A stretch of 64,000 nt of DNA from Albibacillus kandeliae (GCF_003116585.1 NZ_QEHM01000001.1:558001-622000); one strand, 5' to 3'; positions 25,468-35,027 are shown, counted from the first letter of the stretch. Notes: generated by a model not told the origin, from the letters alone. Translations and numbers: made by a program.

Positions 25468-28400
25468 TCAGTGAAAATCGCGGCTGGGGAACAGCCGCTT
25501 GGCCTGCTCGCGCGGATGCATCGCGCGGGCGGGCTGGCGCGCGGGGCGGGGGGCGTCATCGACCTCGGCCTTGGTGATGCCCACGGCCTCGTCCATCGGC
25601 GAGCCGAGGTCCGACAGGCGGTAGGAGAGATCCTCCACGTGGTCGGCGATCAGGTGCACGACGATGCCCTCGCGCTCGAGCCGCCCGGTGACGCGCAGCA
25701 GCCGCCCACCGATGACGGTGCGGCGGAACTGTTCATAAACTCTTGGCCAGACGACGATATTCGACACGCCGGTTTCATCCTCCAGCGTGATGAAGATGAC
25801 GCCGGAGGAGGTGCCGGGGCGCTGGCGGGTGATCACCAGCCCGCAGACGGTGGTGCGTTGCAGGGGGGCGGTGGGCAGCTTGTCGTGCGGGGTCAGCCCG
25901 GGGATCGAGGGGCGCAGCAGATCCATCGGGTGGGCGCGCAGGGTCAGGCGCAGGGCGACGTAATCCTCCACCACCTCTTCGCCCAGATGCATGGGCGGCA
26001 GCACCACCTGCGGTTCGCGCAGGCCCTCGCCGTCGAGCGGGTCGGCGAACAGCGGCAGCGGTTTGGGCGCGCGGATTGCCCGCATCGCCCAGAGCGCGTC
26101 GCGCCGGGTGAGGCCGAGCCCGGCAAAGGCATCAGCCTCGGCCAGCCGCTCGAGCGTGGCGGGCTGGATGCCAGCGCGCAGCCACAGGCTCTCGGGGTCG
26201 GGATAGCCGTTGCCGCGCGCGGCGACGATCCAGTCGGCATCCTCGGCGCGGAATCCCTTGATCTGGCGGAACCCCAGCCGCAGGGCCAGCGCGCCGTCGG
26301 GGCGGCGCTCCAGCCGGTTGTCCCAAGTGCTGTGGTTGACACAGACCGGGCGCACCTCGATCCCGTGATCGCGCAGGTCGCGCACGATCTGGGCGGGGGC
26401 GTAGAAACCCATGGGCTGGGAGTTCAGCAGGGCGCAGCCGAAGATCGCCGGGTGGTGACACTTGAGCCATGACGAGACGTAGGTGAGCATGGCAAAGGCG
26501 GCGGCGTGGCTCTCGGGAAAGCCATAGTCGGCAAAGCCCTCGATCTGGGAAAAGCACTGTTCGGCGATATCGAGCGGATAGCCGTTCTTCATCATGCCCG
26601 CGACAAAGCGGTCGCGGTGCTGGCCGATGGTGCCCATGCGGCGGAAGGAGGCGAGCGAGCGGCGCAGGCGGTCGGCCTCCTCGGCGGAATAGCCGGCGCC
26701 GACCACGGCGATCTGCATGGCCTGTTCCTGAAACAGCGGCACGCCCAGCGTCTTGCGGGTGACCTCGGCCAGCGCCGGGCCGAAGGGTTCGGGCTGTTCC
26801 AGCCCCTGACGGCGGCGGATGTAGGGTTTGACCATCCCGCCCTGGATCGGGCCGGGGCGGACGATGGCGACCTCGATCACCAGGTCGTAGAAGGTTTCGG
26901 GCTTCATCCGGGGGAGGAAGTTCATCTGCGCCCGGCTTTCCACCTGGAACACGCCCACCGCATCGGCCCGCTGCAGCATCTCGTAGGTGGTCGTGTCCTC
27001 CTGCGGGACGGTGTCGATGGTCAGCACCTTGCGGTCGTGTTCTTCCAGCAGGTCGAAGGACTTGCGGATGCAGGTCAGCATCCCGAGGCTGAGCACATCG
27101 ACCTTGAGGATGTTCAGCGCGTCGATGTCGTCCTTGTCCCACTCGATGACGGTGCGGTCCTCCATCGCTGCGTTCTCGATGGGGCAGAGTTCGTCGAGCC
27201 GCCCGCGCGTGATGACGAAGCCGCCGACATGCTGGCTGAGGTGGCGGGGAAAGCCGATCAGCTCGCCGATCAGGCGGATGGTCTGGCCCAGCCGCCGGTC
27301 TTCGAGGTCGAGCCCCAGTTCGCGCATCCTTTCGGGGTCGGCCCCGCTGCTCGACATGCCCCAGATCTGGCCGGAGAGGCTGGCGGTGACGTCCTGGCTG
27401 AGGCCCATGGCCTTGCCGACCTCGCGGATGGCGGCGCGCGAGCGGAAGTGGATCACCGTTGCGCAGAGCCCGGCGCGATGGCGGCCGTATTTCTCGTAGA
27501 TCCACTGGATGATCTCCTCGCGCCGCTCGTGCTCGAAATCGACGTCGATGTCGGGCGGCTCGCCCCGGTGGCGCGAGATGAAGCGTTCGAAGACCATACC
27601 GATCATGTCGGGCGAGACGTCGGTGATGCCGAGCGCCCAGCAGAGGATCGAGTTGGCGGCCGAGCCGCGCCCCTGGCAGAGGATCCCGCGCGAGCGCGCC
27701 TCTTGCACGATGTCGTGGACGGTGAGGAAGTAGGCGGCATAGCCGAGTTCACCGATCAGGCTCAGTTCCTTGTTGGCCAGCACGTGGTAGCGCTCGGGGA
27801 TGCCCGCGGGGCAGCGGCGGTTCAGCCCCTCCCACGCCAGCCGCTCAAGGCGGGCCTGCGGGCTTTCGCCGTCCGAGATCTCGTCGGGGTATTCATAGCT
27901 GAGGTCCGAGAGGTCGAAGCTGCAGCGCGCGGCGATTTCGAGGGTGCGGCGGATGGCGCCGGGGTGGTTGCGGAACAGGCGCGCCATGTCGCCGGGGCCC
28001 TTGAGGCGGCGTTCGGCGTTGGGTAGGGCGCGGGTGCCGATCTGATCGATGGTCAGGCCTTCGCGCATGCAGGTCAGCACGTCGGCCAGCTGCCGCCGGG
28101 ATGCGCGGTGCATCAGCACGTCGCCCACCGCGACCATCGGGGCCGAGGTCAGCAGGGCAAGGCGCGCGCAACGGTCGAACCAGGACTGGTCGGAGCCGTC
28201 GTAGCGGGGGGCGGCGCCGAGGAAGACATGGCCGGGATAGCGGCGTTGCAGCAGCTGGAGCGGCGCGCGGGCGGTGGACAGATCGTCGGGCGGCAGGGCG
28301 ATCAGGATCATGCCGCGCGCGCCCTCGGACAGGTCGCGCAGGTCGAGATGGCACTCGGCCTTGCCAGCGCGGCGCTTGCCCAGCGTCAGCAGGCGGGCCA

Positions 28401-28863
28401 GCCGGTGATAGGCGTCGCGGTCCAGCGGCAGGGCGAGCCATTCGACGGGGCAGTCGCGTAGCACGATGCGGGTGCCGACGATCAGCTTGGGAAACCGCGG
28501 CACCTGCGGCAGGGGCAGGTCCTGCGGGGTGCCGACCTCCTGCCGCGAGCAGGCGTCGGTCTGGTGGGTGGAGCGGATGCGCAGGGTGTCCTCCGCCTCG
28601 CGACGCAGGGTCTTCAGGGCGCTGTAGGCGCGCACTACCCCGGCCAGCGAGTTGCGGTCGGTCACCGCGATGGCGTCGAGCCCCAGTTCGGCGGCGCGCA
28701 GCACCAGTTCCTCGGGGTGCGAGGCGCCGGTGAGGAAGGTGAAGTTGGTGGTGACGCAGAGCTCGGCATAACCGGGCCCGCCCGAGGCGCGCGGCAGGTC
28801 CTCGGGGCGCAGCGTTCCGATCGGGGTGCGGTCGCGCTTGCCGCTGTTGGCGGGCGGGCTCAT
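25468..28863 (-). CDS. dnaE2: Error-prone DNA polymerase DnaE2 (ImuC)
   Basis: This 1131-residue protein is a C-family DNA polymerase. A PHP domain begins YAELCVTTNFTFLTGASHPE, the catalytic palm contains PPDIDVDFEHERREE, and a C-terminal OB-fold (TTVCGLVITRQRPGTSSGV) follows. It synthesises across DNA lesions together with ImuA and ImuB. I chose ATG 28863, which overlaps the imuB stop (ATGA) and has GGGAGAG 5 nt upstream; the frame stays open through imuB as a GC-rich shadow. The N terminus is about 30 residues longer than the PHP start. In alphaproteobacteria this operon is normally LexA-controlled and induced by DNA damage. Confidence 0.95.
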   Translation of the reverse strand: MSPPANSGKRDRTPIGTLRPEDLPRASGGPGYAELCVTTNFTFLTGASHPEELVLRAAELGLDAIAVTDRNSLAGVVRAYSALKTLRREAEDTLRIRSTHQTDACSRQEVGTPQDLPLPQVPRFPKLIVGTRIVLRDCPVEWLALPLDRDAYHRLARLLTLGKRRAGKAECHLDLRDLSEGARGMILIALPPDDLSTARAPLQLLQRRYPGHVFLGAAPRYDGSDQSWFDRCARLALLTSAPMVAVGDVLMHRASRRQLADVLTCMREGLTIDQIGTRALPNAERRLKGPGDMARLFRNHPGAIRRTLEIAARCSFDLSDLSYEYPDEISDGESPQARLERLAWEGLNRRCPAGIPERYHVLANKELSLIGELGYAAYFLTVHDIVQEARSRGILCQGRGSAANSILCWALGITDVSPDMIGMVFERFISRHRGEPPDIDVDFEHERREEIIQWIYEKYGRHRAGLCATVIHFRSRAAIREVGKAMGLSQDVTASLSGQIWGMSSSGADPERMRELGLDLEDRRLGQTIRLIGELIGFPRHLSQHVGGFVITRGRLDELCPIENAAMEDRTVIEWDKDDIDALNILKVDVLSLGMLTCIRKSFDLLEEHDRKVLTIDTVPQEDTTTYEMLQRADAVGVFQVESRAQMNFLPRMKPETFYDLVIEVAIVRPGPIQGGMVKPYIRRRQGLEQPEPFGPALAEVTRKTLGVPLFQEQAMQIAVVGAGYSAEEADRLRRSLASFRRMGTIGQHRDRFVAGMMKNGYPLDIAEQCFSQIEGFADYGFPESHAAAFAMLTYVSSWLKCHHPAIFGCALLNSQPMGFYAPAQIVRDLRDHGIEVRPVCVNHSTWDNRLERRPDGALALRLGFRQIKGFRAEDADWIVAARGNGYPDPESLWLRAGIQPATLERLAEADAFAGLGLTRRDALWAMRAIRAPKPLPLFADPLDGEGLREPQVVLPPMHLGEEVVEDYVALRLTLRAHPMDLLRPSIPGLTPHDKLPTAPLQRTTVCGLVITRQRPGTSSGVIFITLEDETGVSNIVVWPRVYEQFRRTVIGGRLLRVTGRLEREGIVVHLIADHVEDLSYRLSDLGSPMDEAVGITKAEVDDAPRPARQPARAMHPREQAKRLFPSRDFH

Positions 28864-30341
28864 GCGAACTCTCCCTGCACGAACCAGCCGGGGTTCTGCG
28901 GGGTGTAGAACAGCCAGAGCCGGCGGCCCTGCCGGGTTTCCACGTGCCAGTAATCGCGCAGGCCGGAGCGCCAGTTGTCGTCCTCCAGCCACCATTCGGG
29001 CGCGATCCGTTCCGGGCCGGTGGCGCGCGCGGTGGAGAGTGGCATGCGCCGCCAGCGGAAGCTGCGCGGCGGGCGGTTGCCGGTGCCGGCGATGGGTTCG
29101 GGCGGAAACAGGCGCAGGGGGCGCGGCCGGGGGCTGAACCAGCCGGACTCGGGCGCGCTCCATGCCGCAGGGGCGATGAGGAAGCTGCGCTCGGGGATAT
29201 GGCTGTCGGCAGGCAGGAAGCGTTGGATGTTCTCCAGCCCGATGCGGGTGCCGATGCGGGTGACGAGATCCTGCTGGCGGTCGGGGCCGGAGGGCGCGGC
29301 CGAGGCGCTGATCTGCTGCACCGGCAGGGATTCGACGAGCTTGGCCTCCAGCCGCATCTGGTCGATGCCGAATCCGGCGTCGACTTCGCTCACCCCCCGT
29401 TCGAAGAGCGGCAGGATGCGGGCCGGGTCGCGCATCGCGGCGGCGAGGCGCAGTTCGACATGGGGGCTGCCCTGGTCGACCCGGCGCAGGGTCAGGACGA
29501 GCGTGCGCGCGCCTGCCTCGTTGGCCTTGAGCTTGGCGCAGAGCGCCTCCAGCAGGCGGGCGGTGGCGCCCATCACGTCGTCGACCAGCCCGATGGGCTC
29601 GGGGAAGGTGAGGCGGACGCCGTAATGGGGCGGTTCGCGCTCGGGCGAGATGCTCTCGGGCTGGCGGCCGAGGGCCTGATCGAGCCGCATCAGCAGGTCG
29701 GGGCCGAGACGGCGGGCGAGCGGCGCGCGCGGCGTGGTGCAGAGGTCGCCGACGGTGCGCAGGCCAAGCCGCTGGAGCGCGGTGACCGTTTCGGACCCGA
29801 GGCGCAGGGCGGCGACGGGCAGGGCGGCAAGGGCCTCCTGCGCGGCGCCGGGGGGGGCGATGCCCTCGCCGTGGTGAGCCAGCGCCCAGGCCGCGCCGCG
29901 GGTGTCGGCCAGCCCCAGCCGCAGCGACAGCCCGGCCCGGGTGGCGCGCATCCGCATTTCCGAGAGCATGGCGGCCTCGCCGTCCCAGAGGTGGGTGGAG
30001 CCGGTCACGTCGAGCACCAGCCCGTCCTCGCCCTCGCAGGCGACCCAGGGGCAGTAGCGGGTGGCCCAGCGGCGCAACGCGGCGAGGAAGCGCGCGTCGA
30101 GGTCGGGCCGCGCCGGGCGGCTGACAAGGTCGGGGCAGAACACGCGGGCATCGGCCATGCGCATCCCCCGGTGCAGCCCCTGCCGCTCGGCCCGGGCGTT
30201 CAGGCAATGCACCCACTCGGTGTTGGATTGCCGGAGGGTCAGCGCAAAGGGCGCGTCAACCGGGCACGTTCTGAGAGCCCGGTCGCTGGCCAACCGGGGA
30301 AACCACATGCAGACGACGCGACGCTGCATCCCATCGAACAT
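28860..30341 (-). CDS. imuB: ImuB, Y-family polymerase-like mutasome protein
   Basis: The protein has 493 residues and the Y-family fold without a complete catalytic set. It starts with RRVVCMWFPRLASDRA, contains the LDVTGSTHLWDGE region, and has the ImuB C-terminal region ending in WWLEDDNWRSGLRDYW and GRRLWLFYTP. In known systems ImuB is an inactive scaffold joining the beta clamp, ImuA and DnaE2. CGGAG 7 nt before ATG 30341 supports this start, even though it places the first 86 nt inside imuA in another frame. Confidence 0.92.
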   Translation of the reverse strand: MFDGMQRRVVCMWFPRLASDRALRTCPVDAPFALTLRQSNTEWVHCLNARAERQGLHRGMRMADARVFCPDLVSRPARPDLDARFLAALRRWATRYCPWVACEGEDGLVLDVTGSTHLWDGEAAMLSEMRMRATRAGLSLRLGLADTRGAAWALAHHGEGIAPPGAAQEALAALPVAALRLGSETVTALQRLGLRTVGDLCTTPRAPLARRLGPDLLMRLDQALGRQPESISPEREPPHYGVRLTFPEPIGLVDDVMGATARLLEALCAKLKANEAGARTLVLTLRRVDQGSPHVELRLAAAMRDPARILPLFERGVSEVDAGFGIDQMRLEAKLVESLPVQQISASAAPSGPDRQQDLVTRIGTRIGLENIQRFLPADSHIPERSFLIAPAAWSAPESGWFSPRPRPLRLFPPEPIAGTGNRPPRSFRWRRMPLSTARATGPERIAPEWWLEDDNWRSGLRDYWHVETRQGRRLWLFYTPQNPGWFVQGEFA

Positions 30342-30843
30342 GCCAGGCTCCGTTTGTTCCCGATTTGTTCTTAATAATTTCCCAGTGCATCAGAGTCGAG
30401 TCTCCCGGTGCGGATTCTGACGGATCGAGGACCGGAGAGGCGCGCCAGCGCGTTTCGGCGGCATTCGATCCCATGCCCTCGGGGATCAGGCATAGGCCGG
30501 TGGTGTTTCCCGCCTTGGCGGCCAGTTGCAGCCGCCGTCCTTCGCGCAGATCGAGAGCCCGGGTGCATTCGATCACCACCACGGGGATCGCGCCGTCCTT
30601 CAGCGCCTCTTCGGCCACGGCGAGGCTGTCGGTCTGGTCGCGGGTCTGGGCCAGCAGCAGGCGGGACGGGTCGAGGAACGGTGCGAGGCCGAGCGGGTTG
30701 AGGGATTCTGTCTGCCAGGATTCGCGAATCCAGAGCACGTCCTGTGCCCCCGCGGCGATGGCCGCGAAGGTTGTGGCGCCCGGCCCGCAGGCCTCGTGGA
30801 CGCGGGATCGGCGCAGCTGGAAAGGGTCTGGCAGCGATGACAT
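30256..30843 (-). CDS. imuA: ImuA mutasome protein (RecA/SulA-like)
   Basis: The protein has 195 residues. It shows the ImuA pattern with VHEACGPGATTFAAIAAG near the N terminus, LWIRESWQ, LLLAQTRDQTDSLAVAEEAL and a C-terminal HWEIIKNKSGTNGAWHVRWD. It is shorter than many ImuA proteins (about 220-250). It works with ImuB and DnaE2 in SOS mutagenesis. The 3' end overlaps imuB by 86 nt in a different frame. I saw no clear GTTC-N7-GTTC LexA box in the 186-bp gap upstream, so SOS control is not shown by the sequence. Confidence 0.85.
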   Translation of the reverse strand: MSSLPDPFQLRRSRVHEACGPGATTFAAIAAGAQDVLWIRESWQTESLNPLGLAPFLDPSRLLLAQTRDQTDSLAVAEEALKDGAIPVVVIECTRALDLREGRRLQLAAKAGNTTGLCLIPEGMGSNAAETRWRASPVLDPSESAPGDSTLMHWEIIKNKSGTNGAWHVRWDAASRRLHVVSPVGQRPGSQNVPG

Positions 30844-31029
30844 GGGGCTGAAAATACAGCTGGCGCGGAAAGTTTCAAACTGTCTGTGGAGGGGAAATCG
30901 ACAGGGTCAGGCTGCATGGGATGCGCTGACGTCGTTTCATTATCATTTTGTATCAGTTAGATGCGCATCATTTCTAACGCAGCACGCAAAGTATCGGGCC
31001 CGGGGTGGACGATGCCCGGGCCCGAAAGC

Positions 31030-31713
31030 TCAGCGACCTGTTCGTCCCATCACCGCGTGAGCGGTGCGCAGAAGGATCCGAAGGTCGGCCGCGAGCGAGA
31101 GGTCGGCGTAATAGCTGGAGTCGAGCGCAACCCGGCGGCTGTAGGACACGTCGTTGCGGCCCGAAACCTGCCACAGCCCGGTGATGCCGGGGCGCAGCGC
31201 CTTGTAGACGCGCTGCTGGCTGCCATAGCGTTCCAGCTCGGGTTCGGTCACCGGGCGCGGGCCGACGAGGCTCATCTCGCCGACGAGGACGTTCCAGATC
31301 TGCGGCAGCTCGTCGAGGCTGGTCTTGCGCAGGAAATCCCCGATCGGGGTGACGCGCGGGTCGTTGCGCAGCTTGCGGTCGCGCTCCCATTCTTCGCGGG
31401 CCGCGGGGTCGGATTCGAGAAGCGCTTCCAGCCGGGTCTGCGCATCGACCACCATCGTGCGTATCTTCCAGCATCGGAAGGCCCTGCCGTTCTGACCGAT
31501 CCGGACGTGGCCGAAGAAGGCGGGGCCACCGTCCAGACGGGCCACGAGGTAGAGGCAGGCGATGATGGGCAGGAGGCCCGGAAGCAGAACCGCGCAGATC
31601 AGGAGGTCGATCAGGCGTTTGGTCGTGGCTTGATAGCGCTCAGCCCGGAACGGGTGTGAACTGGGGGACGCAGAACTCTTGGCCTGGGAACTGCGCGTAT
31701 AGATATCGGTCAT
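31030..31713 (-). CDS. exoY: ExoY-type undecaprenyl-phosphate sugar phosphotransferase (EPS locus 2)
   Basis: This 227-residue protein is a bacterial sugar transferase. One N-terminal hydrophobic segment (LIDLLICAVLLPGLLPIIA) is followed by GPAFFGHVRIGQNGRAF, the DELPQIWNVLVGEMSLVG block, GPRPVTEPEL and RPGITGLWQVSGR. ExoY proteins transfer galactose-1-phosphate or a similar sugar phosphate to the lipid carrier, starting succinoglycan-type repeats. It is the second initiating transferase in the window. It stands alone, with 316 bp to imuA on the next side and a 402-bp leader region upstream. Confidence 0.9.
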   Translation of the reverse strand: MTDIYTRSSQAKSSASPSSHPFRAERYQATTKRLIDLLICAVLLPGLLPIIACLYLVARLDGGPAFFGHVRIGQNGRAFRCWKIRTMVVDAQTRLEALLESDPAAREEWERDRKLRNDPRVTPIGDFLRKTSLDELPQIWNVLVGEMSLVGPRPVTEPELERYGSQQRVYKALRPGITGLWQVSGRNDVSYSRRVALDSSYYADLSLAADLRILLRTAHAVMGRTGR

Positions 31714-32115
31714 CTGGCTCGTCCAATCTGCATTTATGGAATCCGGGGTACCCGGTTCCGAAGCGCCCCCACCTCGGATGCCACTCTCCCGACCGGACCA
31801 CGGTCTTCCACATGGGAGAGTTGCCCGCTCACGCTACCCGTAATGCGTGTATTCTCAATGACATGCTCGCGCATAGGAGTTTTTCCGCTGTGCCGGGTAG
31901 GTAAAAATTCTGTTTTCTTTCAGTGTGTTGCGAGGTCCTTTCACGAAGCCCGGATGGGCGGAATCCTGCCGCCCTCTCTGCGGCGCAGAAAAACTGCTCA
32001 GATGCGCGGCGAATGGGCAGAAAATGAATCTCCGAAACATTCCTGAACGTCCGAACCGCCCGGCGAGTCGCAATGAGAATCAGATGCTTAGCGCCGACCG
32101 CGGGGCGGTGACGGG
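31714..32115. other. Non-coding leader between exoF and exoY
   Basis: This 402-bp stretch has locally lower GC and no supportable gene; the short frames in it lack ribosome-binding sites and have no recognisable family. It should hold the exoY promoter. The only clear structure is the inverted repeat at 31,783-31,821. Confidence 0.55.
31783..31821 (-). repeat. Inverted repeat upstream of exoY
   Basis: Outer arms ACTCTCCC and GGGAGAGT (8/8 bp) enclose 23 nt, and an inner 5-bp hairpin GACCG/CGGTC sits directly inside the left arm. It is 70-108 bp upstream of the exoY start. It could be a leader-RNA fold or a protein-binding site; no T-tract follows, so a terminator is unlikely. Confidence 0.45.
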
Positions 32116-33351
32116 CTAACCTTCCTGATTTGGCAGGCGCAGCGAAAACTCGATGAAATCGCCGGGCCGAACGGGCATGTCCAGCGCGTCCTCGAAGACC
32201 TCTTCCTTGCCGTCGGGCGCCGCGCGTCGCACCGTCACCCCCAGCAGTTCGTCGGGCCGTGTGCTGGCCTGCATCGACACGGTCAGCCGTTCCTTGAGGC
32301 GCCGGTTTTCCCGGACCTCGGCCAGTTCCGCCTCGGCGGTCTGCTGGTCGGCCAGCAGCTGCGCGGCGCGGCCCTGCACCAGTTCGAGCCTCTCGCTCTG
32401 GGCGGCGGAGAGGGCCTGACGCGCTTCGAGGATGGTCGTGGTGGTGTCGAGCTTCTGGGTTTCGAGCGTCGCGAGCGTGCGCTCGGCATCGAGCAGGCGG
32501 GTGTTCACGGTCAGGCCGCGGTCGGCCAGCTCCTTGACGGAATCCTTTTGTTCCTCGGCCATCTGCCGCTGGCGTTCCAACACGTCGAGCTTGGCTTCGA
32601 GCGACGAGACCTCGGCGGTCAGGAACTCCTCGCGCCCGTCGATCAGTTCCAGCGCGCGGGCGGACTTGTCGCGGTTCATCCGCAGCAGGTCACGCTCCTG
32701 CGCGCGGATCGCCTCGCCGCCGGTCGGTTGCTGCAGCAGGGGAAAGTCGATGCTGTCGCGGTCGGCGCGTTCCGCCACCAGCCGGGCCACGCGGGCGGCG
32801 AGGGTGTCTTCGCGGGTGCGCAGGATTTCCAGCTCGCTGGTGGCCTGAAGCATGTCGCGCAGGACGCTGTCGTTGGAGGATTGGAACAGCCCGACACCGC
32901 CCGCGCGTGCGAACAGGCGGCGCGGGGTCGATCCGGGCTCGTAGTCGAAGGCGCCGGGGTCGCGCACCACGCCGCCGACGGTGACGGGCAGGCGGCTGGC
33001 AAAGGTGAGCTGAACGCCGGGTTCTTCGGCCAGGGCGAAGCGCTGGAGGATTTCCTGGGCGATATCGCGGGTCAGATCCTGCCTGCTCTTGCCGGCGGCC
33101 TCGACCGGGCCAATGAACGGCAGGTCGATGGTGCCCTGCCGCGAGACGGCGAAGGTTTCGGAAAAGGCGCCCCATGCGCGCACCTCTCCCTCGACCGGCA
33201 GCCATTCGGTCACACGCAGGGTCAGCGTGTCGGAGGGAACGATCTGTTCCGCGTCAAAGACGAGGCCGGCGCTGTCCTGCGCCTGAAGCCGACTGACGGG
33301 GGATACGGTGGCAAGGGCGAGGGAGAGAGCGGAGACGAGAAGATATTTCAT
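32116..33351 (-). CDS. exoF: ExoF-like polysaccharide export protein (EPS locus 2)
   Basis: This 411-residue protein has a signal peptide ending near LQAQ (about residue 25). It continues with a Poly_export domain (IVPSDTLTLRVTEWLPVEGE, FAVSRQGTIDLPFIGPV) and one SLBB segment (LPVTVGGVVRDPGAFDYEPG). A long coiled-coil region (about 170-350) and a short C-terminal beta domain follow. This ExoF layout, with no lipobox, differs from the lipoprotein export gene of locus 1. It should link the inner-membrane ExoP to the outer membrane. It overlaps the stop of the flippase gene by ATGA. Confidence 0.88.
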   Translation of the reverse strand: MKYLLVSALSLALATVSPVSRLQAQDSAGLVFDAEQIVPSDTLTLRVTEWLPVEGEVRAWGAFSETFAVSRQGTIDLPFIGPVEAAGKSRQDLTRDIAQEILQRFALAEEPGVQLTFASRLPVTVGGVVRDPGAFDYEPGSTPRRLFARAGGVGLFQSSNDSVLRDMLQATSELEILRTREDTLAARVARLVAERADRDSIDFPLLQQPTGGEAIRAQERDLLRMNRDKSARALELIDGREEFLTAEVSSLEAKLDVLERQRQMAEEQKDSVKELADRGLTVNTRLLDAERTLATLETQKLDTTTTILEARQALSAAQSERLELVQGRAAQLLADQQTAEAELAEVRENRRLKERLTVSMQASTRPDELLGVTVRRAAPDGKEEVFEDALDMPVRPGDFIEFSLRLPNQEG

Positions 33352-34865
33352 GCGGAAACCCGTTTCGGACCGGCGGATTTACCACGGGTCCTGGCGATGT
33401 TCAGGATTTCGGTGATCTGGGGACGGGCCCCGGCGAAGAGGACGACCGTGTAGAGCACGAGGCCGAGAGCAAGCTGGCTGGCCAGCAGCGTCTTGGCCGA
33501 GAGCCCGGGCACCAGCGCAGGGAAGGCGAGAACCCCGGCAATGGCGGCAACTGTTGCTGCGGCGGGCGCGGCGAGCGTGGTCAGGTAGGCGCCGCGCTCG
33601 AGGTCCAGCATGACGCGGGTCTTGCGCACGGAGAGCGGCCAGATCAGCACCATGCGGATCAGCGAGGCGGCGATGACGGCGTTCAGGCCCAGCGGGAAGA
33701 CCGCGAGGATCAGCGCGAACTCGGTCAGGCGCAGCCCGGTCTGGAACCAGAACCACCAGCCCGATTCCCCGAGGTTGCGGATGACTGCCGCTTGCAGGGT
33801 GCCGATGCCGCCGAGGATGCCCATGACGGCCAGCGCCTGCACCGCCGGGATCGCCTCGGTCCACTGGCTGCCGAAGACGGTCGGCACGGCGGTCGGGGCG
33901 AGGGCGATCAGGCCGCCGAAGACGGGGAGGTTGAAGGCGCCGACGGCGAAGAGGGCCTTGGTAAAGGCGATCCGGCGCTTCTCGACGTCCGATTGCAGGC
34001 TGGCGAAGAGCACGTTGGAGACCGGCGAGAACATCCCCACGGTCAGGTTGCGCAGCATTTCGGTGAGTTTCTGGGCGAAGAAATAGAGGCCGAGTGCTGC
34101 GGGGCCAAGGACGAGGCCCATCAGGAACTGGTCGATCCGGGCCTGGTTCATCATGCGGTTGCCCATCGCGTAGAGGCCGAAATAGCGCAGGTCGCGCAGG
34201 GCCGAGAGGCTGAGGGCGACGCCGGGGCGCCACTGGGCGGCGATTGCCGTCACCACGAGGTTGGCGAGCGAGGTGGTGAGCTGTTGCAGGACGAGCGCCC
34301 AGAGCGCGAAGCCCTGAAAGGCCAGCAGCAGGCAGACCACGGCGCCGAGCCCGTTGGCGATGATGGTGCGGAAGGCGATGTAGCGGAACTGCATCCGCCG
34401 GGTGACGAGGGCGAAGGGCACAGCGAGCAGGCCCTCGAAGATCAGCCGCAGCGCCAGCACCGGCAGGATCACCGCGATGGAGCCCGCACCGACCAGCCGG
34501 CCGATCAGCGGCGCGCCAAAGGCGAGCACGGCGTAGAAGGCGAGGCAGAAGACGGTGGTGAACCAGAAGGCCGAGTCGAGGTGGCGGCTGTCGATCTCCT
34601 CGCGCTGGATCAGTGCCTCGCCAAAGGCGATGGGCGCGATGGCCGAGGCGATGAGGACGATGGCGGTGGCCATCGAGACGGCACCGAAATCCTCGGGCGA
34701 GAGCACGCGCGAGACGATGGCAAAGACCACGGCTGCCAGCACTGTGCCGAAGCCGACCTGCACGAAGGACCAGAAGACACCGGATACCGAGGCCCGCGTC
34801 CGGCCCTGCGACAGGTGCCCGAGTTCGGCGGTCGCGGTGCCGGACCCGGTGTCACGATGCGTCAT
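33348..34865 (-). CDS. ExoT/Wzx-type flippase (EPS locus 2)
   Basis: This 505-residue membrane protein has about 14 hydrophobic segments in the MOP flippase pattern. The N-terminal part includes VSGVFWSFVQVGFGTVLAAV and SRVLSPEDFGAVSMATA, and a mid-protein stretch includes RIDQFLMGLVLGPAALGLYF. It would flip the second locus's lipid-linked repeat. It resembles rhizobial ExoT. It is co-translated with exoF (ATGA). The 162 bp before it, up to the next gene's stop, holds no gene. Confidence 0.86.
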   Translation of the reverse strand: MTHRDTGSGTATAELGHLSQGRTRASVSGVFWSFVQVGFGTVLAAVVFAIVSRVLSPEDFGAVSMATAIVLIASAIAPIAFGEALIQREEIDSRHLDSAFWFTTVFCLAFYAVLAFGAPLIGRLVGAGSIAVILPVLALRLIFEGLLAVPFALVTRRMQFRYIAFRTIIANGLGAVVCLLLAFQGFALWALVLQQLTTSLANLVVTAIAAQWRPGVALSLSALRDLRYFGLYAMGNRMMNQARIDQFLMGLVLGPAALGLYFFAQKLTEMLRNLTVGMFSPVSNVLFASLQSDVEKRRIAFTKALFAVGAFNLPVFGGLIALAPTAVPTVFGSQWTEAIPAVQALAVMGILGGIGTLQAAVIRNLGESGWWFWFQTGLRLTEFALILAVFPLGLNAVIAASLIRMVLIWPLSVRKTRVMLDLERGAYLTTLAAPAAATVAAIAGVLAFPALVPGLSAKTLLASQLALGLVLYTVVLFAGARPQITEILNIARTRGKSAGPKRVSA

Positions 34866-35027
34866 CGGTCGTACTCCAAACGGCAGCGATCCCGGCCCGC
34901 CGGGCCGGTCTCACGAATGCCTGTGTCGCCCCCGACTACATCCCGTGATAGTTCCAGATTTCAAACTCGGCCCGATGATTGCTGCAAAGCAGCGACCGGG
35001 CAAGCCCATGCCCTGACTGGACTTTGA

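Noticed and set aside
25468-30216. A single 1582-codon open frame covering dnaE2 and most of imuB
   Set aside because: Only the part from 28,863 on has polymerase features. The rest is an Arg/Pro/Ala-rich shadow of imuB in another frame, kept open by high GC. The ATGA overlap and ribosome-binding site place the real start at 28,863.
30844-31029. LexA box upstream of imuA
   Set aside because: No GTTC-N7-GTTC spacing could be found on either strand in this gap. SOS control is likely from family knowledge but not shown here.
31843-32119. Small frames in the exoF-exoY gap as genes
   Set aside because: They overlap one another on both strands, have no ribosome-binding site and no recognisable family or membrane pattern.
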